From Methanosarcinales archaeon (lineage in GTDB: Archaea; Halobacteriota; Methanosarcinia; Methanosarcinales; EX4572-44): a stretch of DNA of 13,031 nucleotides. Where the stretch lies: positions 1 to 13,031 of the forward strand of contig RXIJ01000083.1 of NCBI GenBank assembly GCA_004212095.1, read 5' to 3'. The notes under the pieces were generated by a model. That model worked only from the letters and a program-made list of their open reading frames with translations. It did no database searches and was not told the origin of the DNA. Numbering within the stretch: the first letter of the stretch is position 1; the number at the start of each line of letters is the position of its first letter. Below, in pieces: positions 5,351-12,798 of this stretch. The translations under genes were made by a program, and so were the position numbers.

Positions 5351-6856
5351 ATGAAGATTTTAGTTTTAACAGGCAGGCTTGCTGAACACATCGTAGAGAG
5401 GGCTGTTGATGTTGCTATAGGGGGGGACATTGATGTTTTTGTGAAAGTGGTTGATGTGGATGTCGCTTCATTTATTACAAGGAGGCATCTGGATAGTCTG
5501 GACATATCCGGTTATGATATGGTGTTGGTTCCCGGTCTTGTGTCAGGTGATTTTTCAGCTGTTGAGAAGAAATATGGTGTGCCTGTGCGACGTGGTCCAA
5601 AGCACGCAGTGGATCTCGGGTTTGTTCTGAACTTTGCAGATACAGTGGAGTTTTCACATTCTATTCCTGCCTGTGAGTTACTATCTTCAAAGAATCGTAG
5701 GAAGGCTTTTGAGACTGTGGTTCGGCTTGAAGCTGGCTCAACGTGTGCTTTTACTATCCGGGACACCAGAATTGGTGGGAATTCGCGGATGAAGGTAATG
5801 GCTGAGGTGGTTGGTGCTGATTCGTTTAGTGAGGCTGAACTTGGTCATATTATACGTCTTTTTGTGCACGAGGGCGCCGACATTATTGATCTTGGAATGT
5901 CACTGGACGCACAGGCAGAGGACGCGACAAGAGCTATGAAAACCGCAAGAAGAATATGTGACGTTCCGGTTAGTATTGACACACTTGACCCCGACCTTCT
6001 CGCTGCTTCGATTGATGCAGGCGCTAACCTTTGTCTGAGCCTCAACAGTAAAAATATGGACGCTGTTGCACCGCTTGCAGTTGATGTGCCGTGTGTAATC
6101 ATACCTGACCTCAGGCATGATGCGAGTGCCAGGGCTAACATTCGAAGCCTTGAGAAGAATGTTGCTGCTGCAAAAGAGTATAAAATAAAGCATATCATCG
6201 CAGACCCGGTGCTCGATGCGATTAATCATGGCTTTTCCAAATCAGTTATACGATTTATGGAGTTTCACAGACGAAATCCGGATGTGCCATTATTTTTTGG
6301 GGTGGGCAATGTAAGCGAACTTGTTGACATTGACTCCAATGGTGTTAACGGCCTGCTCGCAGGTATCGGGTGTGAGATTGGTGCGAGTATTCTCTTTACG
6401 CCAGAGTTTAGCGATAAAAACAAGGGAAGTATCAGAGAGCTTAAGATTGCGTCAGAGATGATGATATTATCAAAATATCGCGAGAGTGCACCGAAGGATC
6501 TCGGCATTGACCTTCTTCGCTTAAAAGAAAAACGCCGCCGCCCGTTCGACATACCACCTCCTGTGTTTATACCGGTAAGAACCATGACAGGTTGGGAGCT
6601 TGATCCTGCAGGATGCGTGAAAATTAGCATCACAGAAGGAAACGTGCAGAATGGAAAAACTCTTGATGGTATTATTATCGCATCGCATAGGAACGGTGTG
6701 GTCGTGGGAAGAAACGCATCAGAAGTGCTGGATACACTGATAGATCGCGGGTTCGTGTCAACACTGCACCATGCAGGTTATCTCGGGCGCGAACTCGCAC
6801 GAGCCGAACTCGCACTTAACTTTGGGCGAAGCTTTGTTCAGGATGGTGAGTTCTAA
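5351..6856 (+). CDS. Dihydropteroate synthase-like protein of methanogens (candidate methanopterin biosynthesis)
   Basis: The 501-residue protein has three parts. Residues 1-130 form an N-terminal alpha/beta domain typical of the archaeal family. Residues 145-400 form a DHPS-like TIM barrel with GADIIDLGMS (175-184) and VPVSIDTLDPDLLAASIDAGAN (205-226, quoted in part: VPVSIDTLDPDLLAAS), equivalent to the 'GADIIDIGGES' and 'S-DT' strands of folate DHPS. Residues 400-501 form a C-terminal domain ending in HHAGYLGRELARAELALNFG (474-492, part), which resembles the DUF4346 tail found in this family. By family, these proteins are thought to join the pterin to a ribosylated aminobenzoate in place of the folate reaction; this is not proven for this gene. 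It lies eight bases behind prs, whose PRPP is used to make that aminobenzoate ribotide. No clear Shine-Dalgarno is seen, consistent with coupling to prs. Confidence 0.85.
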   Translation: MKILVLTGRLAEHIVERAVDVAIGGDIDVFVKVVDVDVASFITRRHLDSLDISGYDMVLVPGLVSGDFSAVEKKYGVPVRRGPKHAVDLGFVLNFADTVEFSHSIPACELLSSKNRRKAFETVVRLEAGSTCAFTIRDTRIGGNSRMKVMAEVVGADSFSEAELGHIIRLFVHEGADIIDLGMSLDAQAEDATRAMKTARRICDVPVSIDTLDPDLLAASIDAGANLCLSLNSKNMDAVAPLAVDVPCVIIPDLRHDASARANIRSLEKNVAAAKEYKIKHIIADPVLDAINHGFSKSVIRFMEFHRRNPDVPLFFGVGNVSELVDIDSNGVNGLLAGIGCEIGASILFTPEFSDKNKGSIRELKIASEMMILSKYRESAPKDLGIDLLRLKEKRRRPFDIPPPVFIPVRTMTGWELDPAGCVKISITEGNVQNGKTLDGIIIASHRNGVVVGRNASEVLDTLIDRGFVSTLHHAGYLGRELARAELALNFGRSFVQDGEF

Positions 6857-6971
6857 CGTATATTCACGGCTTATGCAACAGCAAAAAACTCATAGCATAC
6901 AACGCATGCAGAGAATGTTCTAACCACGAGAGATTTAGGCACGTCCCGCGGTTTTAACTTAACAATCGGTT

Positions 6972-7523
6972 TTAACCCCAGCGCTTGTAGAGATTGTGTT
7001 TTATACATAGCAGATCAAGCACGCGCCCAACCATAAAATCAATGAGATCGTCAATGGTTTTCGGCTTGTTGTAAAAAGCAGGCGATGCCGGGAGGATGCA
7101 GGCGCCAGCCTGCTTTAGCGTTATCATGTTTTGCAGATGTATGAGATTGAGTGGTGTTTCTCGTGGAAGAACAATCAGGGAACGATTATCCTTAAGACAC
7201 ACATCGGCAGCTCTTGCTATCAACGTGTCAGATATTCCGTTTGCAATGGAAGCTAATGTTTTCATGCTACAAGGCGCTATAATCATGCCATCATGCAGGT
7301 GTGAACCGCTTGCAACAGGCGCGGTGAAATCATCGTCACTATAAACAAAAGTCGCCAATTTGTTTATCTCTAAAAGATTTATGTTTGTTTCCAATTCTAT
7401 AAGCTTTGCTGCAGAGTCTGAAACAATAAGATGCGTGGTTGTTTCTTTTTCTTTCAATACCTGTAATAATCGTATGCCATATTGTACACCACTTGCACCT
7501 GTAATTCCAACGGTTAGCTCCAT
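6972..7523 (-). CDS. ubiX: UbiX-family flavin prenyltransferase
   Basis: The enzyme joins dimethylallyl phosphate to FMN, making prenylated FMN for UbiD-type decarboxylases. The 183-residue product has the full signature: GITGASG at 6-12 (flavin loop), SDSA at 35-38, APCSMKTLASIANGISD at 83-99, VLPRETPL at 118-125 and the C-terminal LPASPAFYNKP at 144-154. A TTG three codons earlier (7532) is possible, but Met 7523 gives the normal 'M--TVGITGASG' beginning. A TATA element about 30 bases before it fits a near-leaderless message. Methanogens lack ubiquinone; the prenyl-FMN is probably used by the UbiD-like decarboxylase of the archaeal mevalonate pathway. The gene converges with the DHPS-like gene over a 115-base gap that holds two copies of CGGTTTTAAC. 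Confidence 0.93.
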   Translation of the reverse strand: MELTVGITGASGVQYGIRLLQVLKEKETTTHLIVSDSAAKLIELETNINLLEINKLATFVYSDDDFTAPVASGSHLHDGMIIAPCSMKTLASIANGISDTLIARAADVCLKDNRSLIVLPRETPLNLIHLQNMITLKQAGACILPASPAFYNKPKTIDDLIDFMVGRVLDLLCIKHNLYKRWG

Positions 7524-7548
7524 GACAATCAAACAACTTATGTGTTAA

Positions 7549-7564
7549 AACCTATAAGTATTAA
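7549..7564 (-). promoter_or_regulatory. Predicted promoter of ubiX
   Basis: Read on the minus strand, TTAATACTTATAGG (7564-7551) contains a TATA-like element centred about 33 bases before the ubiX ATG at 7523, predicting transcription starting at or within a few bases of that ATG. It lies in the 48-base gap after the upstream membrane-protein gene, so ubiX can be transcribed on its own. Confidence 0.4.
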
Positions 7565-7571
7565 CCCCCTG

Positions 7572-8042
7572 TCACCGTGTTTCTTCGTTGTTTCGTAATT
7601 CCTCTTTCTTTTTAGTAGTTATACCTTCCTTTGTGGCTATTTTCACTCTATAACTTTCTCCCCCTTTCCATTTATGCTCAACAGAAAAGTCCTTAGCTGA
7701 TTTTGGACTGATTGCCTCCTCCTCGATTTTCTTTGGTTCGTTATTGATGTAGACTCTATCGACAGTTACTTCAAAGTCACTACTATTTCTAATTGTTATA
7801 TTGATAATATTATTACTTTTTCCAGAGAATTGAACATTTTCAATTTTTACCTGTCCTATATTTTTCTCCTCCACTTCTTCTTTTCCTGCAACTGCTCTTG
7901 ATCCAAAATAAAATCCAACAACAAGACCAACAAGCTCGATGAATGCTATAACAAGCGGCTGGTTAGATATTTCATAATAAAGAGACAAAAACACTAAGAT
8001 GACAAAGCCAGTAACAAGCGTGCCAGCAATAGTTCTTCTCAT
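7572..8042 (-). CDS. Small two-TM membrane protein with C-terminal beta-rich domain, function unknown
   Basis: From ATG 8042 the product is 156 residues: TM1 at about 5-22, TM2 at about 28-48 (PLVIAFIELVGLVVGFYFGS), an acidic linker, and a beta-rich domain at 62-140 (VKIENVQFSGKSNNIINITI, then RNSSDFEVTVDRVYINN) that looks like an Ig-like or pilin-associated archaeal surface fold. The tail is very rich in K and E. The same frame stays open to TTG 8150 and would add an extra hydrophobic segment (NFFVFLIGFGY) and the charged SLNKGE; in similar membrane proteins a basic stretch often precedes this TM pair, so the true start could be upstream. No functional motif is recognised. It precedes ubiX on the same strand, but ubiX seems to have its own promoter. 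Confidence 0.6.
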   Translation of the reverse strand: MRRTIAGTLVTGFVILVFLSLYYEISNQPLVIAFIELVGLVVGFYFGSRAVAGKEEVEEKNIGQVKIENVQFSGKSNNIINITIRNSSDFEVTVDRVYINNEPKKIEEEAISPKSAKDFSVEHKWKGGESYRVKIATKEGITTKKKEELRNNEETR

Positions 8043-8150
8043 CTCGCCCTTATTTAAACTTTTATCAGCCCGATAGCCAAATCCAATCAAAAACACAAAG
8101 AAATTTGACGTCCGCAGAGTAAGAAAAGACAGCCCGGGAACTCTACTCAA

Positions 8151-8444
8151 AGATTAAGCTCGTAATATACCAGTTACTGTTATTAACCAACCTACAAAAC
8201 CACATTAAACCTGCAAACTCCTTCGAAAGCTATATTTGACCTAAAGCCAAAGTAAAAACAAGCCTTAAAAACAAGATAGCTTCAGCTATCAACTTTTTTG
8301 ACTAAATCAAACTCATACAACCACAAAGACCGGATAAAAATTTCAGGTCTGCTTGACAGGACATGTTCTCAGGATAAAAATCAAAGAAGTCTCAATAGAA
8401 CAGAGAGATCCATCAAATTAGAAACGCGAAATTCACAGGGTAAT
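8151..8444. other. AT-rich intergenic region with one terminator-like hairpin
   Basis: No open frame of convincing quality is present on either strand. GATAGC (8275-8280), loop TTCA, GCTATC (8285-8290), then AAC and six T residues resemble a weak intrinsic terminator on the plus strand, although no plus-strand gene precedes it. A TTGACAG at 8354-8360, matching the first seven bases of the downstream tandem repeat, is followed closely by GGACATGTTC, an imperfect palindrome (8359-8368). Confidence 0.4.
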
Positions 8445-8535
8445 TTGACAGCCTCAGTTGACAGCCTCAGTTGACAGCCTCAGTTGACAGCCTCAGTTGA
8501 CAGCCTCAGTTGACAGCCTCAGTTGACAGCCTCTG
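8445..8535 (+). repeat. Seven tandem copies of the 13-bp unit TTGACAGCCTCAG
   Basis: The array is exactly 91 bp, 7 x 13. Copies one to six are identical and copy seven has a single change (TTGACAGCCTCTG). It ends 12 bp before the TATA box of the site-2-protease-like gene. Each unit begins with TTGACA. The unit is not self-complementary, so the array does not form hairpins and is not a CRISPR. Either it is a cluster of binding sites for a regulator of the downstream gene, or a slipped-strand minisatellite. Confidence 0.9.
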
Positions 8536-8540
8536 TTTTC

Positions 8541-8596
8541 CAGTGGGTATATATACAATAGAACACTCATAACAAAACGTTTTTTCATTTTAGGGG
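8541..8596 (+). promoter_or_regulatory. Predicted promoter and ribosome site of the site-2-protease-like gene
   Basis: TATATATA at 8548-8555, preceded by CAGTGGG as a possible BRE, is the clearest TATA box in the window and predicts a transcript start near 8578-8580. AGGGG at 8592-8596 is a ribosome site eight bases before the TTG at 8605, which decides this non-ATG start. Confidence 0.6.
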
Positions 8597-8604
8597 CTTG
8601 ACAA

Positions 8605-10263
8605 TTGAACCATACTTATCTGATTGCTTATCTTTTTGTATTATACTGGCTTGCGATTTCTTTTTTAAATAAAAGAGGATATCTTGAAAAATATAACATC
8701 ACTGCATGGGGACCAGTGTTAATGGTGCGAACGACTAAAGGCCAGAAGTTTCTTGATTTTCTTGCACAACCTAAAAAATTCTGGCGAACCTTTGCAAACA
8801 TTGGTCTCCCTCTAATGTTTGTTGGTATGTTCGTAATGGTTTTCATTGTAGCGATTGCAGATTATGCTTTTATCTCTCAGATTCAAGGTGGCGGACTGCC
8901 AGAACCCGGCCAGTTCCATCAACCGAGAAACATTCTTTTAATTCCAGGGGTTAATGATTTTATACCACTAACATGGGGACTTATTGGTCTGGTGGTTACT
9001 TTAATTGTGCATGAGTTTTCACATGCCATACTCTGCAAGGTAGAAGGTATACGGGTCAAATCGCTTGGCATATTGTTGGCACCGATACCGATTGGCGCCT
9101 TTGCGGAGCCTGACGAAGAGCAGTTATTAGGTAAAAGTAAGGACGACAAGCCAATAGACAAGAAGATTGCGACCAGAAACGAGAGGGTTCGCATCCTGAC
9201 TGCCGGGGTGATGGCTAATTTTGTTACTGCTTTTTTTGCCTTTGCGTTGTTTTTTATAGTTCTTGGTGCAATCGAGCCATCAGGGAACATCCTGATAACA
9301 GCTGTTGACGAGAATTCCATAGCTATAGACGCAGGAATTGAGCCTGATATGATTATAACTCAATTAAATGGTGTAAAAATTAATTCTGGCAGCGATTTTG
9401 CTATTGAAATTAGCAAAACGGATATCGATTCAACGTTGTCTCTTCAGGTGATAAAAGACGGTACGACGAAGAATATAAAGATGCCTGTGCAAAAAAATGA
9501 TTTTGATCGAGCAGGTCTGGTTATTGGAGAGGTGGTGGTAGACTCTGCTGCACAGGATGCTGGAATTGCCGAGGGTGCGGTCTTACAGCAGATTGATGAT
9601 ACCAGAGTCCTTTCTTTTGGTGATTTTGTAGGTTTTATGAATAATACCCAAAAAGGGCAGGTGGTTCTGGTCAAGACGTTTAACAGAACAAGCGACAACT
9701 GCGAATTAGTCAATGTAACGCTTGGTGCATACCCTGGCAAATCCGATGACAATCGCGGCTTTCTTGGAGTATCTCAGCACACCGGGGGCGGTATGTTCTT
9801 TAGTGGGATTACTATCAGTGAGTTTCCGGCAAAAGAGTACCTTCATGCATTAAGAAGTATTCCTTCTATGCTAAACGGTCTCACCGGCTGGTTTATTATC
9901 TTCACCCTTCCAATTTTCGGATTTGGCGGCGAGGGTTTTCCAGGTTTTGGTGATTTATTAATTAATTTCTATGAACCTGCCGGATGGGCACAGCCTCTTG
10001 GTATCTGGACTTTCTGGATAGCAAATTCTGCTTTGTGGATTGGATGGATTAACTTTTACGTGGGACTGTTTAACTGCCTGCCTGCTGTGCCTCTTGATGG
10101 TGGGCATGTTTTTAAGGATACCTTAAGCAGCCTGTTTAATAAGATTTTTAAAAATGAAAAGAAGTCAGAGCAGATATCGCATAGAATTATTACAGTCCTT
10201 GCAGTAATGATATTTTCATCCTTCTTTTTGATCATAGCTCTGCCATGGATTTTTCAGCTTTGA
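8605..10263 (+). CDS. Site-2-protease-like membrane zinc metalloprotease (M50 family) with two PDZ-like domains
   Basis: This 552-residue polytopic membrane protein cuts substrates within or near the membrane. The zinc motif is H136-E-F-S-H140 in a TM helix, and the second metal-ligand motif is NCLPAVPLDGGH at 490-501 with D498. Between them are two PDZ-like domains, about 226-295 (DENSIAIDAGIEPDMIITQL) and 303-375 (VDSAAQDAGIAEGAVLQQID). TM segments are seen at about 5-20, 65-90, 122-145, 200-222, 425-440, 465-490 and 528-550. Family members release membrane-bound regulators or clear signal-peptide remnants; the substrate here is unknown. Translation probably starts at TTG 8605 behind AGGGG. 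The 13-bp repeat array and TATA box lie directly upstream, and no operon partner follows because the next gene is convergent. Confidence 0.9.
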   Translation: MNHTYLIAYLFVLYWLAISFLNKRGYLEKYNITAWGPVLMVRTTKGQKFLDFLAQPKKFWRTFANIGLPLMFVGMFVMVFIVAIADYAFISQIQGGGLPEPGQFHQPRNILLIPGVNDFIPLTWGLIGLVVTLIVHEFSHAILCKVEGIRVKSLGILLAPIPIGAFAEPDEEQLLGKSKDDKPIDKKIATRNERVRILTAGVMANFVTAFFAFALFFIVLGAIEPSGNILITAVDENSIAIDAGIEPDMIITQLNGVKINSGSDFAIEISKTDIDSTLSLQVIKDGTTKNIKMPVQKNDFDRAGLVIGEVVVDSAAQDAGIAEGAVLQQIDDTRVLSFGDFVGFMNNTQKGQVVLVKTFNRTSDNCELVNVTLGAYPGKSDDNRGFLGVSQHTGGGMFFSGITISEFPAKEYLHALRSIPSMLNGLTGWFIIFTLPIFGFGGEGFPGFGDLLINFYEPAGWAQPLGIWTFWIANSALWIGWINFYVGLFNCLPAVPLDGGHVFKDTLSSLFNKIFKNEKKSEQISHRIITVLAVMIFSSFFLIIALPWIFQL

Positions 10264-10506
10264 ACACATCTTCGACCTGTCGTTGCTAATCTCAAGGAAT
10301 ATATAATAATACGAACCACAAGATTAGAATAGCTTGATTACTTCGCGATCAAGAATTATATTCAAGATTCATTATTTTCGCTCGCGATCTTGCGATTTTA
10401 TGTGAGTGTGGTTTTATGTTGATTTCCACAGTATTGTAGCCGCGTTCTTAATCCCGCTGTTGAAAACCAGAGAGTCTTTGTGAAAACAGGCGGTTACAAG
10501 GTCGAA
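10264..10506. terminator. Convergent intergenic region with two stem-loops
   Basis: Two short stems lie between the convergent genes: CTTGAT (10333-10338) with ATCAAG (10348-10353), and CAAGAT (10363-10368) with ATCTTG (10387-10392). CGCGATC occurs in both loops or stems. Six-base stems without a strong T-tract are weak evidence; termination for either gene is inferred mainly from the convergent layout. Confidence 0.25.
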
Positions 10507-11487
10507 TTATTTCATTGTGATGCCGGTAATAGCATCCTTTTTGAAGTCGAAAACCGTTGCACTATTATTACCCTCATAGATATTAAGTGCCGAAGTGCCG
10601 GTAATTTCACCAATAACATGCGCTGTCATTCCCACCTTTTCAAAGCAGTCTATGACAACGTCTTCATTCCCTGGTGGCACGGTCAGAATGAAAGCAGTAG
10701 CAGGGTGCACCAGTAGCCATTGTCCAAGCTCCATATTTTCCGGAATTGGTATGTTTTTCAGGTCGATGTCCGCACCAACACCACTTACTTCAAGCATCAT
10801 GCCAAGTGTGCCGATTATCCCCGGGTTGCTAATATCTTTACATGCGGTTGCAGTCTTAAGCCTGCCAACTTTGACAAGTGTTTGGTACATTCTTTGCACC
10901 TCACTTGCTGTTTTCGTTGTTGTCGAATCCCAGCTGTACCGCGAATTTGGACCCACTCTCCCGTCCAGGTCAACAGCTGCGATGATCGAATCGTGCTCTT
11001 TTGCTGTATCGCTTCGAAGCACGCAGTCCTTTTTTACAGTGCCTAAAATGGCAACGGAAATGGATGTGTACGATGTATCCGGATGCAGGTGCCCGCCGAC
11101 AACCGGAACACCGAATTTGGCAATACCATCCCTGATCCCCACAAGAATGTCGTTGAATGTATTTTCGTCACTTGTTGAAAGTACGTCCACCATGGCAAGA
11201 GGGCGTCCCCCCATTGCTGCTATATCATTAACATTGACCAGCACAGAACTGTATCCAGCCCACCACGGGCTCGCATCAACTATTTTACCCCACACACCAT
11301 CAGCAGCAAAAAGCAGGTAGTCATCACCATCAACATCCATTACAGCAGCATCATCACCAAAACCAACGATGCAATTTTTGTATTCTGCTTTTACTGATTC
11401 AAAAATGCTTGTGATGCCTGATATTTGTTTTTTACGAGTCAAGCCTTCAAATTCTCTTATTCTTCGTGCTATGTTTTCAAGCTCCAA
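10507..11487 (-). CDS. Methanogenesis marker protein 2 (AIR-synthase/PurM-like)
   Basis: The 326-residue protein has the PurM/AIR-synthase architecture: GFGDDAAVMD at 42-51 (nucleotide-binding acidic loop), AADGVWGKIVD at 61-71, a helix with VLVNVNDIAAMGGRPLAMVD at 82-101 and VVGGHLHPDTSYTSISVA at 129-146. The substitutions in these motifs and the general length match the 'methanogenesis marker 2' group, which is confined largely to organisms with methyl-coenzyme M reductase; its reaction is not established. The likely start is TTG 11487, since AGGAG (11501-11497) lies nine bases before it and the nearest ATG is out of frame. A TATA-like element at about 11536 would give a leader of roughly 20 bases. 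Confidence 0.9.
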   Translation of the reverse strand: MELENIARRIREFEGLTRKKQISGITSIFESVKAEYKNCIVGFGDDAAVMDVDGDDYLLFAADGVWGKIVDASPWWAGYSSVLVNVNDIAAMGGRPLAMVDVLSTSDENTFNDILVGIRDGIAKFGVPVVGGHLHPDTSYTSISVAILGTVKKDCVLRSDTAKEHDSIIAAVDLDGRVGPNSRYSWDSTTTKTASEVQRMYQTLVKVGRLKTATACKDISNPGIIGTLGMMLEVSGVGADIDLKNIPIPENMELGQWLLVHPATAFILTVPPGNEDVVIDCFEKVGMTAHVIGEITGTSALNIYEGNNSATVFDFKKDAITGITMK

Positions 11488-11545
11488 AATGGCATACTCC
11501 TTTTGTTAGAATATTTCAAAGATAGCGCCATAGTATATCATGGTT
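11488..11545 (-). promoter_or_regulatory. Predicted promoter and ribosome site of methanogenesis marker 2
   Basis: On the minus strand, CCATGATATACTATGG (11543-11528) holds a TATA-like core and is nearly palindromic (6 of 8 paired positions). A transcript start near 11509 is predicted, followed by AGGAG at 11501-11497 and the TTG start at 11487. Confidence 0.45.
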
Positions 11546-11701
11546 GTGTATCAATATCCTTCCATTTCCATGATCCATGTAAAGTGACATTTTTTCTGGG
11601 TATGATGAGACTTTAGCATCTCCGAATTTATCTACACATGATGAGGAGCTGTAGTATCTGTCGAGTCCCACGCTTTTCATTTTTATGTTTATTTTTACCA
11701 T
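11516..11701 (-). CDS. Doubtful short ORF in the gene-poor stretch before marker 2
   Basis: From Met 11701 this would encode 61 residues (MVKINIKMKSVGLDRYYSSS...), and the open frame extends back to 11764. I recognise no family. It has no good ribosome site, and its 3' end runs into the predicted promoter of the methanogenesis marker 2 gene, so it may be non-coding. A TATA-like ATATAAATATT (about 11766-11776) upstream could drive it. Apart from this and the marker 2 promoter, I see no gene in 11488-11844. Confidence 0.2.
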   Translation of the reverse strand: MVKINIKMKSVGLDRYYSSSSCVDKFGDAKVSSYPEKMSLYMDHGNGRILIHNHDILWRYL

Positions 11702-11844
11702 CCACTTAGGATCTATTCCTGAGAGGAAACTTTTTTGGAAAAGACACACAGCCCCACACACCATAATATTTATATGTGCTTATTTACTTACTAACCATTC
11801 AGCATATTCCAGCGAAAGTGATATAAACGCGGGAGATAAATCCT

Positions 11845-11943
11845 ATGAACAATGAACATAAAAATATCGACTGTTACGCTAAACACAGCATCTTGAAGTT
11901 TGTTTATACTAACCGAGGCTACCGGGGTTGGGTAAATGAGTGA
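11845..11943 (+). CDS. Possible 32-residue small protein overlapping the next gene's start
   Basis: ATG 11845 stands nine bases after GGGAG (11831-11835). The frame ends at TGA 11941-11943, overlapping the ATG at 11936 of the following ORF by eight bases, an arrangement typical of translational coupling. The peptide reads MNNEHKNIDCYAKHSIL then KFVYTNRGYRGWVNE. No family is recognised. However, the predicted TATA box of the 71-residue ORF (11903-11910) lies inside it, so the next gene may also be transcribed without it. Confidence 0.3.
   Translation: MNNEHKNIDCYAKHSILKFVYTNRGYRGWVNE
11903..11910 (+). promoter_or_regulatory. Predicted TATA element of the 71-residue ORF
   Basis: TTTATACT is centred about 30 bases before the ATG at 11936, consistent with a near-leaderless transcript starting around 11932. 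Confidence 0.35.
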
Positions 11944-12151
11944 AACCGTGATATTCGAAAAAAAATATGGTGTCGATATAGAAGATTTTTCCACAACAAC
12001 AGATGTTGAAAAATTTATAGAGAAGATAACTAATAAAAAACTACACGTCACCAAACTCGAAGACCACGGCATTGCATCCAGCAGGGGCAGTGTATTTAAG
12101 ATGAGAGCATATGATATAGATAATAGGTTTGATGAGACGATAAGACTATAG
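11936..12151 (+). CDS. Hypothetical 71-residue soluble protein
   Basis: The product is small and charged, with no membrane segment: MSETVIFEKKYGVDIEDFST then a helix DVEKFIEKITNKKLHVTKLE (part) and a C-terminal stretch SSRGSVFKMRAYDIDNRFDE. I do not recognise the family. The even charge pattern, absence of rare-looking segments and a TATA element 30 bases upstream argue that it is a real gene. It ends 16 bases before the ATG of the tail-anchored protein, so the two are probably co-transcribed and may act together. A reverse-strand open frame across the same bases is rich in S/F/I and looks like its antisense shadow. Confidence 0.5.
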   Translation: MSETVIFEKKYGVDIEDFSTTTDVEKFIEKITNKKLHVTKLEDHGIASSRGSVFKMRAYDIDNRFDETIRL

Positions 12152-12167
12152 ATGTGTAGCCAATTTT

Positions 12168-12773
12168 ATGGATATAGATAATTTTTTTGTGTTCTATAGG
12201 ACTGAATTTGTACCTGCGTATTCTGATTTGGTTGGATACATCGGCGACAAACCTCAACAGACCTTGATTGAACTCGAAAACACACTTGCCCACATATCTC
12301 AACATTTTAATCCCAGATTAGATACTAAAGACAAAGCTAAGAACCTTGAAAAGGCGTATGACCATTTAGTTCGTGTTACATTAGATTGTTATAAACTGCT
12401 TTGGGTGAATATATATGAACGACTGGAAGTGATAGATAAAAACAAATTCAATCGAAAACTTGGCCTTAATATATCAGAAGAAGACTTTCGTACCAAACTT
12501 CAAAAACTTAGAAAATTAGCACAAGAGGCTAGAAGAATAGAGATGACTTCATTGGGATTAGACCCCATAGCACCTCTTGATAAATATAAAGAAGTTGTAA
12601 AAGGTGGTTATGAGTTGATAGATACGATAGATGAAAATAAAATGCAAGAGATTAGATCACTGAAGAGATTTGTCTCTACCAAGGAATTCATAATAGGCAT
12701 GGCTGTAGGAATACTCGCGGGTTTAATTTCTGGATACTTACTGTATCTGTTTATCGCATCACCAGCCCAGTAA
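12168..12773 (+). CDS. Hypothetical 201-residue mainly helical protein with C-terminal membrane anchor
   Basis: Residues 1-170 are predicted mostly helical and soluble, with heptad-like stretches such as NLEKAYDHLVRVTLDCYKLLW (59-79, part) and FRTKLQKLRKLAQEARRIEM (107-126). A single hydrophobic segment FIIGMAVGILAGLISGYLLY (174-193) sits five to eight residues from the end, so the protein is probably tail-anchored in the membrane with its body in the cytoplasm. No catalytic motif is seen. No Shine-Dalgarno is obvious at ATG 12168; it follows the 71-residue ORF by 16 bases. The gene is AT-rich compared with prs or the DHPS-like gene. Function is unknown. Confidence 0.65.
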   Translation: MDIDNFFVFYRTEFVPAYSDLVGYIGDKPQQTLIELENTLAHISQHFNPRLDTKDKAKNLEKAYDHLVRVTLDCYKLLWVNIYERLEVIDKNKFNRKLGLNISEEDFRTKLQKLRKLAQEARRIEMTSLGLDPIAPLDKYKEVVKGGYELIDTIDENKMQEIRSLKRFVSTKEFIIGMAVGILAGLISGYLLYLFIASPAQ

Positions 12774-12777
12774 AACA

Positions 12778-12798
12778 TGTGCAGAACTTACATGCACA
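12778..12798 (+). terminator. Short inverted repeat after the tail-anchored protein gene
   Basis: TGTGCA (12778-12783) and TGCACA (12793-12798) are perfectly complementary around a nine-base loop, starting five bases after the stop codon. There is no T-tract, so a terminator role is only suggested by position. Confidence 0.2.

Noticed and set aside
8445..8535. Tandem repeat as a CRISPR array or as bacterial -35 boxes
   Set aside because: The units abut with no spacers, so it is not a CRISPR. The TTGACA hexamers lack matching -10 elements, and the host signals here are archaeal TATA boxes.
10595..11320. 241-residue plus-strand ORF
   Set aside because: Antisense of methanogenesis marker 2; the marker protein has clear motifs and this one has none.
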